Below are positions 1 to 8,918 of a stretch of 16,651 nt of DNA, piece after piece. The stretch covers positions 1 through 16,651 of the forward strand of contig JALLBK010000999.1 of NCBI GenBank assembly GCA_036940085.1. Direction: 5' to 3'. Source of the stretch: Discostella pseudostelligera. Lineage: Eukaryota; Bacillariophyta; Thalassiosirophyceae; Thalassiosirales; Thalassiosiraceae. Under the pieces are notes generated by a model. The model saw nothing but the letters and a program-made list of their open reading frames with translations. It made no database searches and was not told the DNA's origin. The translations under genes were made by a program, and so were the position numbers. How positions within the stretch are numbered: the stretch's first letter is position 1; every line of letters begins with the position of its first letter.

Positions 1-351
1 CCTGGAACCAAAGTTACACCTGGAACCAGGGGTGAACCACTGGCCTATGTCACACTCATGACAGTAATGGAGGAGATGAACGAGGTTTTCCTGTTATCTA
101 TGAATACTCCGGATTGTTACTGCAAAGTTTGGGAGGACAATCAATCATGCATCAAGATGGCAACTTCACAGAAGTTCACTCCACGAACAAAACATATTGC
201 TCTGAAATACCATCATTTCAAGAGGTATGTGGAGAGTGGACGGATCCAGATAAATTATGTACATACCGAACAGCAACAAGCCGACATCTTGACAAAGCCG
301 GTAAGAGTTGATTTGTTTCCAAAACTTCGTTACATGTTAATGGGGTGGTGA
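1..351 (+). mobile_element. Ty1/copia retrotransposon polyprotein, 3' end (RNase H)
   Basis: The frame is open from the first base of the window to the stop at 349-351, so the element is cut by the window edge. The protein carries the copia RNase H C-terminal signature in order: an acidic metal-binding residue in WEDNQSCIKMA, then the TPRTKHIALKYHHFKRYV block, then YVHTEQQQADILTKPV with the final conserved Asp, then F-KLR-LMGW. This is the end of the Pol polyprotein, which degrades the RNA strand of the RNA:DNA hybrid during reverse transcription. The first 13 residues are atypical and contain a short 18-bp direct repeat (bases 1-10 and 19-28 are identical). No in-frame stop is seen in the visible part, so the element may be young, but integrase and reverse transcriptase lie outside the window. 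Copia elements are common in diatom genomes. Confidence 0.9.
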
Positions 352-357
352 TACATC

Positions 358-574
358 AAAGAGGGATGCTTTGCCACGAGAGAGTGTGACGATATGGGTA
401 TCAGTCTAAGCTGTATGACAAACCATCAGTGCAACGTGGCCTTCCACGTGGACACGAGCATACATGGTGTGGACTCCATATTGTTCGAGCTTTAGTTTAG
501 TAAGGAGTAAGTGGTAAATCCACACTCCCTAATGCTAATCTCACTATCTTTCATTGATTTTCAGTTCGCTGCCA
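358..574 (+). repeat. Putative polypurine tract and 3' LTR of the copia element
   Basis: Seven bases after the RNase H stop there is a purine run, aaagaggga (358-366), where a copia polypurine tract is expected, followed directly by TG (367-368), the usual first bases of an LTR. A CA that could close the LTR is at 573-574, which would give about 208 bp. A 6-bp perfect hairpin (434-439 with 444-449, 4-base loop) lies inside. The left LTR is outside the window and no target-site duplication can be identified, so the 3' boundary is a guess. Confidence 0.35.
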
Positions 575-2450
575 ATACCACTATATACAAAATTGAGTTT
601 GACAATGTGCCGATGCTTGTGATGGTGAAGATCATAGTAGGTTGATCATCATATAATGTGGCACCAAGTTTCAAGATTTTCATCTGACTTGATGAGATTA
701 TTTGCCCACAGAGGCCAAGATATGAAATCCTGCTGCCACCTTCAATCGCTGATTTAAGAGAGGCATAGGGTGGGGGTGGAAGTCTTATATTCAATGCTAT
801 GTGATCCAATTTGAGCACAAGCTGCAGTGGACAAGCTTTGAAAGCATTGGAATGATAAATGATAGAGATGTACTGAACACCATTTTTCCATCCCTTCTGG
901 ACATGATAGCAACAACAAAACTGTTCAGTGGGACAATAGCTACTAGAAAAGAAATACAATGGGGCAATTGAAACTTACTCTTCAAAACAACAATCAACAA
1001 AGGTGTGAGGAGCAGTGACACATGACATTGGTGCTTCCTGAAGCAGCATTATTTGTACGCCGAACGAGTGATATGAATTCTTCATTGCTCAATGGAAGGG
1101 GGCAGAGACCATGGTGCATGTTCTAGAATGTCACAACTATAATGTCATTAGGACCAACATAGCAGCAATGCAGCTAGAAACACAAGTCAGTAGCTTGGAG
1201 CCAGATTGTGCATCTTGGGCATTTATTAGGAAGGAAATCATTGAGTCACTGCCAAATGCCTGGACATAAAATCCCATGGGCTTGCCAAACACCCTTCCAT
1301 AGTGCTCTACTACACAATCATGGTCCATCATGAAGCCAATGTGTGGAATAGGACAGGCAAGGCTCCAGGTCAACCAGATCCACTCTGCTGGCTCTGGCCC
1401 TTCTTCATCAGCAGCCAGTCCACATTTTCTGGCCAGGTTGTTCACCTTTTCTGGCCAGATCCGCAGCACACAGCATGTCAAACCACTCTAAAAGAACCAC
1501 TTAGCTGCAAATGTCGGCTGTGTCATGTCAGCTGGAAGGGGGAACAGCAGAGAACAGACTAACAGATGGGATCCACAGCCAAATGATGATATGCGACTTA
1601 CCTCCCTCCATAAATCACCACAGTGGTAGATTGTGCTGTGCTGTGGATAACAAGCATAATATCAAGAAAATCATTGTTATCTACCAAATTACTTTTGGTG
1701 GATCATGTGTTGCAAGTATTGGCAGCATTGTTGTTGATGCTGATTTACTAGGAGACTGTGCCAGGTTGGTGGTTTCCCACCAGAAAGTGAATCATACCAA
1801 ATCGAAGACTTTGCATCTGGCAAATTAGTTAATATTGCATGGGGCTAGGTTCTATCATTGATGTTGGAGCTTTGGCTGCAAAATTGTTTTTTCTGCTGTC
1901 AATGCCCCCCATACATAGCTAAAGACAGAAAGGGAGGGGAAGAAGGAGAGGAGAAGGTCAACAAGGACAAGTTGCAACAAGATCTACTAGTATTGCAGCA
2001 ACAACAAGAACAGTGGATGAGGGTGAAGGAGATGCAACAACAAACAACAAGCCAATCCAAGGATCAATGCACACAGTAACAATGCATGAATGTTCCTGAG
2101 GGTGAGGATTGAGTGAGACCACCATGATACCCATGTCTATGATACTTAGCAGCCCACTCTTCTGTAATATTGGCAATTATTCAAATGGTAGTAGCAATGG
2201 GGGGTCATTGAGCAAAAGATGAGCTAGTGCTAGTGATTCCCACGGGAGATTTGGCTCCATTATTGTTTGCTTGATTAGCAGCAACTTTCTCCATCTTCAT
2301 GTTGATGTTGTGGATAAATTATCTAGACAATGTCGTCCATGTGGCAAATGACCTCCATAATCCATAATGCCATCACCATGTGACCATATTATCAAGTTGG
2401 CTGGTTTGGGATCTTTGGGATCTTTGGGATTCCTCCTTCATCATCGCGCA
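575..2450. other. Region without a recognisable gene
   Basis: Several open frames of 70-130 codons occur on both strands, but none shows a domain, a plausible composition or a splice pattern I recognise, and they overlap one another. The frame at 1858-2079 (+) encodes a Gln/Lys/Glu-rich stretch that may be a coding remnant. A short direct repeat, ttttctggccag, is present twice around 1423 and 1448. The region sits between a retrotransposon end and the ubiquitin promoter, so decayed transposon or intergenic sequence is the simplest reading. Confidence 0.4.
2405..2431 (+). repeat. Three-copy 9-bp tandem repeat
   Basis: The unit tttgggatc is repeated three times, the last copy ending in t instead of c. 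It lies about 450 bp upstream of the polyubiquitin start codon. No function can be read from it. The position is given to within a base or two. Confidence 0.7.
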
Positions 2451-2481
2451 TGAGAGCGACTGACAGACCTTCCTTAAGATT

Positions 2482-2855
2482 GAAATTGAAAAAGATACTT
2501 AACGAACTTTGAAATCAAATTTTCGAAATTAAAAAGATACTTAACAACTCAAAGTCCCCACCATCACCTAACACTCCCATCCTGACGAAGAACAGACGGA
2601 CTCTGCTTCTGGCCGTCGTCAAGAGATCCCAGTTGAATTGTTCATGTACCGATTCCAACGTCAGCTATCGTGGAATTGGACTATGCTCTTTCGAAGTCGC
2701 GAACCTCATCGGAATTTTCGCCAACACAGAAGCCGAGCCGCTCGCATTCAAAACTCCAGCACCAGCCACTGTCTGCATAGGTCGGTCTGCATAATTCTTC
2801 TCAGCGCCAACCGTAATTCATTCTCCGACCAGAGCCGCAGCAACCAATTGGAATC
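2482..2855 (+). promoter_or_regulatory. Upstream region and 5' UTR of polyubiquitin
   Basis: This interval precedes the polyubiquitin ATG. It contains two near-identical copies of gaaatt(g)aaaaagatacttaac at 2482-2503 and 2525-2545, separated by 21 bp, which look like a duplicated upstream element. A single GAAttTTC inverted pair (2712-2719) matches one dimer of a heat-shock element. One dimer is weak evidence, although polyubiquitin genes are often stress-induced. No TATA box was recognised and the transcription start cannot be placed. Confidence 0.4.
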
Positions 2856-3783
<928 letters not shown>

Positions 3784-3835
3784 GAGTTTGCTTGTAGCAC
3801 AATTTGTCGATCTAGTGAGCCAATCCACGAGGCCA

Positions 3836-3841
3836 AATAAA
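3836..3841 (+). terminator. Canonical AATAAA poly(A) signal downstream of polyubiquitin
   Basis: AATAAA lies 53 bases after the polyubiquitin stop codon. Because MMACHC ends at 3861 on the other strand, the two transcripts probably overlap at their 3' ends. A reverse-strand AATAAA at 3857-3862 overlaps the MMACHC stop codon. Confidence 0.45.
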
Positions 3842-3860
3842 ATAATGTTGTGGTAATTTA

Positions 3861-4955
3861 TTACGATTCTAGTTCCTTTACACTTTCGGATAGTCTGTTC
3901 GCATGTGCCTTCATCAATTCTATCAATAATATTTCTGAATCTCGATTGTAGTGATAAAGCAACTGCTTCTGTCCGTATCTCCATTTCTCTCTTCCTACAC
4001 TGATGGAATCTCGAAGCTGTATCCATGGCTTCATTGTGTCGGGGAGTTTCTCCCACGTACTCCCGGTGCATGATGTGTTATGCAAATAGTCACATAATTC
4101 CTTCCATGATTTGCTTAATGTTGTTCCATATCCCTGCGTATCTGATGAGCTACTCATGTTCAAGGCGTAATCAAATATTTCTTTGGCAAATGCGATCTCG
4201 TCAGGGGAGACGGGGCATGAGCAAGGTGGTGGAGCAAGTGGTATCGAGCATGATAGATTACTTCGTGTTTCAAACAATATGAGAGTACGAAACGCCGTCC
4301 ATGTCCCATATTCTGGATGTACACAAAGCTTGGTTGCCTCACTGTCAAGCCAATATTTTCCAGTGGTTGTTGCGACTCTCTGCATTGATACCAGGAAGGA
4401 AGCATCGTCATCCACATAGCAGTGATAATTCTTGCTACTGTCAGCACTGCACACAACATCCAAATCATTTGATTCGTCAGGTTGGTCAAAATCGATTTTC
4501 TGTCGTTTGCCACTTGACCAAAATAGCTCACAGCACTTAATCTCAGGGTCATGCTCGCCGCATCGTTGGATGATGTGTTTGATGGACTCCATGACAAATG
4601 TATCAAATGGATTTACGATCAGGTCCAACGCTTCACGGTCTGAAATGGTACTGTTTGTATTCCCCTCCTTTATTCGATCCACCATTGATGATAGCCAGGG
4701 TAGAAATATTGGCCAGATATTTTTTGAATTGCCGATCAATATCGCGTTGAAGGATGATGTTGATGTTGTCTCATCGTCACCGTCGTCATCATCGCCGCAG
4801 ACGATTGTCGGCGGTTCCGGCAACAACTCCAGCGAGCCATTTTCGACCAAACCCTCTTCTTTGATTAGATTGTTATACCAAGATGTGTGTAATGGATGGC
4901 ACAGATCGAAGCCTCCTTGTTTCAGTTCGTACTGGACTCGACGGATCATGGTCAT
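3861..4955 (-). CDS. MMACHC: MMACHC-like cobalamin processing protein (CblC family)
   Basis: The 364-residue product has the family landmarks in order: GFDLCHPLHTSWYN (15-28) matches the human GFEVYPFQVAWYN region, NPFDTF (115-120) matches the DPVDQ segment, CVHPEYGTWTAFR (211-223) matches the CIHPRFGGWFAIR block near the cobalamin pocket, and LRD..S.GREKW.YGQKQLLYHY (314-336) matches the human YRD..TPQERYSEEQKAYF helix. The family removes the upper axial ligand of incoming cobalamin with glutathione or flavin and hands B12 to methionine synthase and methylmalonyl-CoA mutase. It is longer than the human protein (282 residues), with an acidic insert (54-62) and a low-complexity stretch (155-185). 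The frame stays open 31 codons further upstream, but that part reads into the promoter minisatellite and is rich in Phe/Pro/His, so I start at Met 4955 (4949 is also possible). No introns are seen. The gene is divergent from the 5237-5677 gene. Confidence 0.85.
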   Translation of the reverse strand: MTMIRRVQYELKQGGFDLCHPLHTSWYNNLIKEEGLVENGSLELLPEPPTIVCGDDDDGDDETTSTSSFNAILIGNSKNIWPIFLPWLSSMVDRIKEGNTNSTISDREALDLIVNPFDTFVMESIKHIIQRCGEHDPEIKCCELFWSSGKRQKIDFDQPDESNDLDVVCSADSSKNYHCYVDDDASFLVSMQRVATTTGKYWLDSEATKLCVHPEYGTWTAFRTLILFETRSNLSCSIPLAPPPCSCPVSPDEIAFAKEIFDYALNMSSSSDTQGYGTTLSKSWKELCDYLHNTSCTGSTWEKLPDTMKPWIQLRDSISVGREKWRYGQKQLLYHYNRDSEILLIELMKAHANRLSESVKELES

Positions 4956-5005
4956 GTCGCTTTGTCTTCGGTGAAAGACGTGAAAGATATTATTATGGAG
5001 GAAAG

Positions 5006-5195
5006 GATATGGCGGGAAAAATGAAAGAAAATAAATATGGCGAGACATGCGGCGAAAGATATGGCGGGAAAAGATACGGCGCGAAAAAAGGATATGGCGG
5101 GAAAATATACGGCGCGAAAAGATATGGCGGGAAAAGATACGAAAAAAGACATGGCGGGAGCTTCAAGAAGGGCGAACGATTTGGCGGGAACTTCG
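5006..5195. promoter_or_regulatory. 15-bp minisatellite of E2F-like sites in a divergent promoter
   Basis: Between the MMACHC start (4955, -) and the next start (5237, +) the 15-mer gatatggcgggaaaa occurs exactly at 5006-5020, 5058-5072, 5091-5105 and 5121-5135, alternating with a variant carrying ggcgcgaaaa at 5073-5087 and 5106-5120. Weaker ggcggga copies follow at 5153 and 5183. Each copy contains GCGGGAAA or GCGCGAAA, the reverse complement of the E2F/DP consensus TTTSSCGC, giving six perfect matches (5012, 5064, 5079, 5097, 5112, 5127) in about 125 bp. The array sits where a bidirectional promoter is expected. E2F binding is inferred from the motif only. Confidence 0.7.
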
Positions 5196-5236
5196 CAAAA
5201 AAATATTGTGGATTGCGCAGGCAGACCATCAGCACC

Positions 5237-5677
5237 ATGGCGTCCGATAGCAAAAACATCTCCGCGTCGAAACTCCGACGTCGACATCCCGGTATCTCCC
5301 GCCCATCCAATCTCGACATCATCGATGATGCTTGGGCCTCTGACAAATTATCCGATGATGAGGTAGAGACCAGTCATGGCGAGCATGCCATCTCCCTCCT
5401 TCTTGAGGATGAGGGTGAGCTGGATGATGGAATTGTAACATCGGCCAATTCCGGAAGTGCCGCGAGTGGTGCATTGGAGAGACGGAGGAGGGAGGAAGGA
5501 CGATGGAATGATTTGGGATTGGATTTGTTTGATGGAGCGGGAGCGGGTGGTGTAGGAGCAGGAGGAGGGAATGGGATTGGTGGAGCAACGGGAGGGAGTG
5601 GCGCTGATGCAGCTGCTGCAGCGGTAGGTGGAACGGGAGCGTCGGCGGGTGGGGGGCAGGCTGGAGGTGGGAATTAG
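5237..5677 (+). CDS. Hypothetical low-complexity protein, acidic centre and Gly/Ala-rich tail
   Basis: The start is chosen at cagcaccATGG (5237), a strong initiation context. The frame is open further upstream, but only because the 15-bp promoter repeat has no stops, and it would add Tyr-Gly-Gly-Lys repeats there. The 146-residue product has a basic N-terminus (LRRRHP), an acidic middle with LDIIDDAW, KLSDDEVE and LLLEDEGELDDG, a short ERRRREEGRW stretch, then a tail of Gly, Ala and Ser (about residues 100-146). I recognise no domain, signal peptide or membrane segment. It shares the divergent promoter with MMACHC, and its 3' end faces the mitochondrial carrier 138 bp away. It is probably a real expressed protein, because the central part is not repetitive and the frame is clean, but the function is unknown. 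Confidence 0.55.
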   Translation: MASDSKNISASKLRRRHPGISRPSNLDIIDDAWASDKLSDDEVETSHGEHAISLLLEDEGELDDGIVTSANSGSAASGALERRRREEGRWNDLGLDLFDGAGAGGVGAGGGNGIGGATGGSGADAAAAAVGGTGASAGGGQAGGGN

Positions 5678-5815
5678 ATTTTCGTGTTAATAAGGCGCAT
5701 TTTGCTGAAGTGGAATTCGAATCTAGATGGTGGTGGAAAATAACCAGCACTTCCTGTTCAATTAATGTAATAGTGGAAATATTTGACAATTAATAGTATG
5801 TGCATGTAATGTACA

Positions 5816-6855
5816 TCATAAATATTTACACTTTTCATCCGGTTGTTTTTGTTGCTGCCGTTGAACATGCTCCGCAAGTTGTTTCACATACTGATATCCC
5901 ACCATCATAGCAATCATACCCGGACAGTTGGCCAGCGCCCGGGGTATTATGCCAGTGGTGAATGCGCGCACTCCCTGCTGTCGGTAGAGGAATACAAAGG
6001 TAGACCACGACGATGGCACGTTTATAGCATGTCCACTTCCACCAACACCAAATGCTCCGCTTTTTCCGCTCGTGGTGGTGATAGACGGCATTGGTGGTGG
6101 TGGCGGATGGGATATCATAATCTGTCGATGTGTACGAACTGCATCGATGGGCGAAGTCACGACGATGGCTATGAAGCTACCGCACATGCTGGTACCCAAG
6201 CGAGGTAGCAAACCTAATGCATGCTCTCCCCTGTTGTGCGACGCTTCTCCAGCTTTCTCAACATCTGCAACATCTCCATCCTCGTATGCCAACATGACAA
6301 GTTGATCTTGAAGCCACGAACTCACCGCCCACATTGTTGCATGCTGTGGTCCCAACTGTGCAATTGCCGAATAGTATCCCGTCCAAAGTGCACGAAGACC
6401 ATTCGGTCTTGATAATACATTCCGTAATACTGTCATTGCCGATAGACGATTGCTGGGTCCGGTGGCAATTTGTAATCGACTTGAAATTACCGAATAGGGA
6501 GGTGTGATGCATTAGAACCCAAGAAGTCAGCGACGTGTTCATACACTGTAAAATACAACATGCGCGCTCCTCCCGGCACCCAAGCAATGCTTGAACTACG
6601 GAACAATCCAGAACATCCCTCCACCTTTGCAATATCGTAGAGTAGACGGAATGTTCCACCGCCGCCACTCGCCGTCAATGGCGCCAGCCCCATCTGTTGT
6701 CGACGCTTGAGGAGTATGAAGGGTTGGGCACATAAGTTGGATAGGGAGAAGAGGCAAGTGCCCGCGAGATAGTAGGTTGGCTTATGCAATTCTTCCCATG
6801 ATGATGATGAAGATGGCGATGAGTGGTTAGCCATCTGTGGATGAGATGAATACAT
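5816..6855 (-). CDS. Mitochondrial carrier, SLC25A44-like, broken at helix 3
   Basis: Three carrier repeats can be followed. Repeat 1 (frame starting at 6855, or at Met 6834) has the SLC25A44-like WEELHKPTYYLAG start, AQPFILLKRRQQ at the end of helix 1 and WVPGGARMLYFTVYEHVADF in helix 2. Repeat 2 continues in another frame (open to 5816) with ITPPYSVISSRLQ, then GLRALWTGYYSAIAQLGP. Repeat 3 has TSPIDAVRTHRQ (the Px[DE]xxRTxxQ signature) and ends PGMIAMMVGYQYVKQL, like the VGYESLKKL end of SLC25A44. SLC25A44 carries branched-chain amino acids into mitochondria. That substrate is only inferred here, and the first two signatures lack the usual acidic residue. Between LGSNAS and ITPP about 14 residues of helix 3 are missing and the frame changes (about 6509-6520), with no intron to explain it. 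It is a pseudogene or an assembly or sequence error. Confidence 0.75.
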
Positions 6856-7143
6856 ACCAGCCTACCGCTGGTATGAATCGATTTAAAAAGTTCATATTGT
6901 ACTGACAGTATCCAGCATCATTTTCATTGTCGAGTTGTTTGGTTTATTTGGCAGACACTTGTAAGGTGAATCTCAGTCGAGTCATCATTTCCCGCCAAAA
7001 TATTTGCTAGATACTCCTACGCACCATGACCGTGAGATTTCTGATGTGATACCTTACTACCATGCATACTACATCTACTATCACCATCATCCATCTTCAT
7101 CAAACAGTGCGGCACCAAAAGAATTAAAGATATCCAATTAGAT
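6856..7143. promoter_or_regulatory. Divergent promoter between the mitochondrial carrier and DUS2
   Basis: This is a 288-bp gap between two start codons on opposite strands. It contains TTTCCCGCCAAAA at 6988-7000, a perfect E2F-type core (TTTCCCGC, 6988-6995) of the same kind as the repeated element at 5006-5195. Otherwise it is AT-rich with runs of tcatc and accat. No TATA box was assigned. Confidence 0.45.
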
Positions 7144-8736
7144 ATGGAGGACTCCGATCACGAGCCGCCGGTCGACGCGCTGCAAGTTGCATCGGCATCG
7201 GCGCCACCATCATCGCTACAAAATTCGATGCCATCACTTCCATCTTCTTCCTCCTCATCGTCGTCTTGCAACATTGACCTCTCCAGCATGTCACCACAAG
7301 ACGCCGCCAATCATCTCTTCCAAAACTCTGAAATCCTGGCACCCATGGTACGCGCGTCCACAACTCCACTACGAACACTTGCCATATCTCATGGTGCATC
7401 GCTCGTCTACACCGAAGAACTTGTCGATCGATCCATCTCGGCGTCAGAACGAATTGTCAATACTGAATTAGGCACCATCGACTATCGTGTACCCAAACAT
7501 ACATACAGTCTCAAGGTTCAAAAACGAATGGCTGCCGATAAGGACAATCCCGATAGTGAAAATGGTGCAATTCTTTTGCGAATTGATCCAATTGTCGAAC
7601 GCAATAAACTCATTTATCAAATTGGAACAGGTGAATCCAATTTAGCACTAGAGGCCGCCACGAAGGTTATTTCGGATGTGAATGGAATAGATATCAATAT
7701 GGGATGTCCTAAGAAATTTAGTGTTAGTGGTGGCATGGGAAGTGCATTACTCTCCGACACGAAACGTGCATGTGATATCATCTCTACCCTTCGTAGGAAT
7801 TTATCAAAGCCAGTTTCGGCCAAGATACGATTACTTGATCCAGAGGATCCACGCCCAACCATTGATTTTGTCAAAGCATTAATATTCTCGGGGGCCAATG
7901 CAATCACAATCCATGGTAGAATTGTCGGTGATGAAAGTCACACCATGGCACGATGGACAACCTTGGTCGAGGTGGTACGGCAATTGAAACAAACGGAAAG
8001 TGTGCCCATAATTGTGAATGGCGATTTGTATACCCGTGCGGATATACTGGAGATGAAACGTCGGAGTTTATGTGATGGGGTCATGTTGGCCCGACCTGCC
8101 TTGTACAATGTGAGCTTGTTTCGTAAAGGTAAAGCCGAGGACAAGGACGGATGTGGAGTCTACGCCACTGATGATGAAAACGCAACAACAACGGAGGAGA
8201 TACCCCTGCCTCAATTTCAATCCACAGATCATGCCGGGTATTACGGCTACAACTCTCCACTTTTGCATTCCCGCACTTCCGTAGTTCAAGAATATTTAGC
8301 TCACTGCATTCGATATCGGGCCCACTCCAAAAATGCCAAATACGTGGTGTGCGAAATGATGAATAGTCGACGTGCACCGACCAATCGGGTGCCATACTTG
8401 AATATGCAATATGATAGTGGACAAACGATTGCAAGTGTGTGCAAATGTCGTAGTTTGGATGATCTGATCAAAGTTTGGGATGTCAAGTATACTATTCCAA
8501 ATCCCGAAATGGCAATGCTAACAACGAATACAGAGCCAGCTACTGGATTTGATTTGCACAATTACGATGATAGATACTTCTTGGATCATGATAGATTCTT
8601 GAGAGAGAGGGGAAAGGATGACGTAGTTAATGCCACAGCTACTTCGGACATTGCATCAAGTGGTGAATGTGATGAGAAGAAGTTGGAAGATAGCGGTGAT
8701 GATTCACGGCCTTTGATGAAGCGACCAAAATTATAG
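7144..8736 (+). CDS. DUS2: tRNA-dihydrouridine synthase, DUS2 type
   Basis: This FMN-dependent enzyme reduces a uridine in the tRNA D-loop (position 20 for DUS2) using NADPH. The 530-residue product has a Ser-rich leader (1-50), then the TIM-barrel landmarks: ILAPMVRAST (64-73) for FMN binding, VYTEELVDRS (88-97), DINMGCPKKFSVSGGMGSAL (183-202) with the catalytic Cys188, SAKIRLLDP (225-233) with the FMN-contacting Lys, AITIHGR (253-259), IIVNGD (289-294), and DGVMLARPALYN (311-322). The helical tRNA-binding domain follows an inserted low-complexity stretch (about 330-375) and includes VVQEYLAHCIRYRAHSKNAKYVVCEM. GGMGSALLS is specific to the DUS2 subfamily. The last 60 residues are polar and acidic and show no double-stranded-RNA-binding domain, unlike animal DUS2 and like fungal Dus2. 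A single exon is seen. The gene converges on the MFS gene, 182 bp away. Confidence 0.93.
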   Translation: MEDSDHEPPVDALQVASASAPPSSLQNSMPSLPSSSSSSSSCNIDLSSMSPQDAANHLFQNSEILAPMVRASTTPLRTLAISHGASLVYTEELVDRSISASERIVNTELGTIDYRVPKHTYSLKVQKRMAADKDNPDSENGAILLRIDPIVERNKLIYQIGTGESNLALEAATKVISDVNGIDINMGCPKKFSVSGGMGSALLSDTKRACDIISTLRRNLSKPVSAKIRLLDPEDPRPTIDFVKALIFSGANAITIHGRIVGDESHTMARWTTLVEVVRQLKQTESVPIIVNGDLYTRADILEMKRRSLCDGVMLARPALYNVSLFRKGKAEDKDGCGVYATDDENATTTEEIPLPQFQSTDHAGYYGYNSPLLHSRTSVVQEYLAHCIRYRAHSKNAKYVVCEMMNSRRAPTNRVPYLNMQYDSGQTIASVCKCRSLDDLIKVWDVKYTIPNPEMAMLTTNTEPATGFDLHNYDDRYFLDHDRFLRERGKDDVVNATATSDIASSGECDEKKLEDSGDDSRPLMKRPKL

Positions 8737-8918
8737 TAAGATGAATACGGCATGCTGCATTATCCTTGCGTGCAAACTAAAACAGGCATCGGGGTGTAGA
8801 CTCAGATTCGTGAAGATTAGGATATCACTATGACAAATGTACAGATAATAATTACACTGTAGGTTATGACACTTCATTTTTACACTAAAATCGAGCATGG
8901 TGGACCGAAAACATATAT

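Noticed and set aside
561..1481. Minus-strand frames of 114-132 codons in the left gene-poor region
   Set aside because: No recognisable domain, overlapping frames on both strands and no promoter or splice context.
4956..5048. 31-residue N-terminal extension of MMACHC
   Set aside because: It reads into the same repeat region, is Phe/Pro/His-rich and has no counterpart in the family. Conserved similarity starts after Met 4955.
5006..5195. CRISPR-like array
   Set aside because: The 15-bp units are contiguous without unique spacers, and the genome is eukaryotic.
4883..5236. Upstream extension of the 5237-5677 gene encoding Tyr-Gly-Gly-Lys repeats
   Set aside because: It is a by-product of a stop-free 15-bp DNA repeat in a divergent promoter, and it would overlap the MMACHC start. 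The ATG at 5237 has a better context.
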